A stretch of DNA of 64,000 nucleotides from Odontocerum albicorne (Eukaryota; Arthropoda; Insecta; Trichoptera; Odontoceridae), in NCBI GenBank assembly GCA_949825065.1, contig OX463863.1, positions 18,523,240-18,587,239 on the forward strand, written 5' to 3'. The translations under genes were made by a program, and so were the position numbers. Below are positions 61,858-64,000 of the stretch, in pieces. The notes under the pieces are model-generated. The model was given only the letters and a program-made list of their open reading frames with translations, was not told where the DNA came from and searched no databases. Each line of letters starts with the position of its first letter. Position 1 is the stretch's first letter.

Positions 61858-63333
61858 AGGTGAATATGTCTGCACAACTATACTTTATTATAGGTAAGTA
61901 TGTCTGCAAACTTTGACTTCGATATAGGTGAGTATGTCTGCACACTTATATTACATTATAGGTGAGTATGTCTGCACACTTATACTACATTATAGGTGAG
62001 TATGTTTGAACAACTATACTACATTATAGGTGAGTATGTCCGCGCACTTATACTTCATTATAGGTGAGTATGTATGCACAACTATACTACATTATAGGTG
62101 AGTATGTTTGCACAACAATACTACATTATGGGTGAGTATTGTCCGCACATTTATACTCCATTAAAAGTGGGCATGTCTGCACACTAATACTTCATTATAG
62201 GTGAGTATGTTTGCACACTTATACTTCATTATAGGCGAGTATGTCTGCACACTTATAATGCATCATAGGTTAGTTTGTATGCACAACTATACTACATTAT
62301 AGGTGAGTATGTCTGCACACTTATACTACAATATAGGTGAGTATGTATGCACAACTTTACTACATTCTAGGTGAGTATGTCCGCAAGCGTATACTTCATT
62401 AAAGGCGGGCATGTCTGCACCACACTAATACAACATTATAGGTGAGTATGTCTGCACACTTATACTTCATTATAGGTGAGCATGTCTGCACACTTATACT
62501 TCATTATAAGTTAGTATGTCTGCACACTTATGCTTCATTATAGGTGAGTATGTCTGCACAACTATACTTTATTATAGGTAAGTATGTCTGCAAACTTATA
62601 CATCGATATAGGTGAGTATGTCTTCACACTTATACAGCAATAATAGGATAGTATGTCTGCACACTTATACTAAATTATAGGTGAGTATGTATGCACAACA
62701 ATACTACATTATGGGTGAGTATTGTCCGCACATTTATACTCCATTAAAAGTGGGCATGTCTGCACACTAATACTACATTATACGTGAGTATGTCTGCACA
62801 CTTATACTTCATTATAGGCGAGTATGTCTGCACACTTATAATGCGTCATAGGTGAGTATGTATGCACAACTATACTACATTATAGGTGAGTATGTCTGCA
62901 CACTTATACTACAATATAGGTGAGTATGTATGCACAACTTTACTACATTCTAGGTGAGTATGTCCGCAAGCTTATACTTCATTAAAGGCGGGCATATCTG
63001 CACCACACTAATACAACATTATAGGTGAGTATGTCTGCACACTAATACTTCATTATAGGCGAGTATGTCTGCACACTTATAATGCATTATAGTTGAGTAT
63101 GTCTGCACACTTATAATGCATTATAGGTGAGGTTGTATGCACAACTTTACTTCATTATAGGTGAGTATGTCTGCACACTTATACTTCATTATAGGTGAGT
63201 ATGTCTGCACACTTTTTCCACATTAAAGGTTTGCATGTCTGAACACTTATGCTTCATTATGGGTGAGTATGTCTGCACACTTATACTTCATTATAGGTGA
63301 GTATGTCTGCACACTTATACTACATTATACGTG
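61858..63333 (-). repeat. 34-bp satellite, block 5, reverse orientation
   Basis: Begins at a fold-back: GTGCAGACAT (61848-61857) and ATGTCTGCAC (61866-61875) around eight bases. Contains its own long duplication (62090-62460 against 62690-63030, about 0.6 kb apart). It ends where the RT fragment begins. Confidence 0.96.
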
Positions 63334-64000
63334 AGATTCTTACTTTGGTTATGGTTGGGCTCATTGTTGCTCTTACAAGTCGTATCAGCTTATTTGGTAT
63401 ATTCAATTCGGACATTGCTTTATACAGTTCTTTTCTATTTATGCTGTCATAGGCCGCTTTGAAGTCAATAAACAAGTGGAAGGTGTCAATATTGTATTCT
63501 TGGCACTTTTCTAGTATTTGCCGTAGGCCGTGGATCTGGTCAGTTGTGCCTTTGCCTGCTGTGAAACCACATTGGTAGGTACCAATGATTTTCTCAGTGT
63601 ATGTCGAGAGCCTTGAAAAGAGGATATTAGAGAGTATTTTATAAGCAGTATTCAGTAATGTTATGCCTCTGTAATTTTTGCAGTCCAACTGGTCTCCTTT
63701 TTTGTGTAGTGGGCACAGAACGCCCTGGGACCAGTCATCTGGTAGCGTCTCTGCATTCCAGATTTCAGTTATTATTTGATGTATTATCCTGATAAGAGGT
63801 TCTGGCGCATGTTTGTACAGTTCACTGGGGATGTTGTCTTCGCCAGGGGCTCTGTTATTTTTTAATTTCTTAAGAGCCAGTTGGACCTCCGTCAGTGTTG
63901 GTTCATTTATGTTAGTTTCATCAGGTGATTCTCTAGTTAGGGATTCGTCAATTGTTGGTTGGCTGCTTCCATTAAGTAATTCATCGAAATGCTCCACCCA
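63334..64000 (-). pseudogene. LINE reverse transcriptase fragment, open at the window edge
   Basis: Minus strand, one open frame of about 220 residues: MEHFDELLNG, then LKKLKNNRAPGEDNIPSELY, LCPLHKKGDQLDCKNYRGIT, YQCGFTAGKGTTDQIHGLRQ and LFIDFKAAYDSINR. These are RT motifs up to the first catalytic aspartate (FIDFKAAYDS). The remaining RT and C-terminus are absent: the frame meets satellite sequence at 63333. The frame is undamaged in this window. The endonuclease would lie beyond 64000. Confidence 0.88.

Overview
This window is eukaryotic and almost certainly from an arthropod, most likely an insect. The evidence is an AT-rich background, a spliced C2H2 zinc-finger gene, mariner elements, a BEL/Pao LTR retrotransposon, a copia Gag remnant, several non-LTR retrotransposons (one with the FP25K-like ORF1 tail common in insect LINEs), and large satellite arrays. 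I cannot name the species. There are no operons, tRNAs, rRNAs or CRISPR arrays. Only one host gene is well supported.

Region 1 (1-20765) is gene-poor euchromatin-like DNA. It holds a decayed zinc-finger array (1-470) and a three-exon zinc-finger gene (11631-13735) whose 3' half and downstream flank are the duplicate of that array. Between and after them lie a deleted mariner (3.5-4.0 kb), a copia Gag fragment, a nearly complete but mutated LINE (5.2-9.2 kb), a hAT-like fragment, several small tandem repeats, a compound microsatellite (14.5-15.2 kb), two CpG-rich exon-like segments on the minus strand (15.5-15.7 and 16.5-16.7 kb), a LINE 3' fragment, a second mariner (18.0-18.95 kb) and a pogo-like fragment. 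A 200-base assembly gap follows (20766-20965).

Region 2 (20966-43218) starts with a mariner fragment and an RTE-like LINE fragment. It then enters a 34-bp satellite that runs, with interruptions, to 43.2 kb. A young BEL/Pao element with intact LTRs and a 5-bp target duplication sits in it (23891-27607). Most of that element's coding sequence is replaced by minisatellites. The satellite has a higher-order repeat of about 5.16 kb and reverses orientation near 40.08 kb.

Region 3 (43219-58443) holds a second, minus-strand BEL/Pao fragment with an integrase domain fused to a 63-bp repeat array. Two further satellites follow, a 40-bp unit made of two related 20-mers and a 117-bp unit, arranged in larger repeats with fold-back junctions. 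A nearly full-length LINE (50571-53920) with a 10-bp target duplication sits inside the 117-bp array.

Region 4 (58444-64000) returns to the 34-bp satellite, flips orientation at 61.86 kb, and ends against a minus-strand reverse transcriptase fragment that runs off the window.

The genes do not form a pathway. The window reads as the edge of a zinc-finger gene cluster running into satellite-rich, probably heterochromatic DNA shaped by transposon insertion followed by array amplification. The points most worth attention are the splice-donor-like sequence repeated in the 34-bp satellite, the BEL/Pao elements whose interiors have become minisatellites, and the insertion order that can be read from filled and empty sites.
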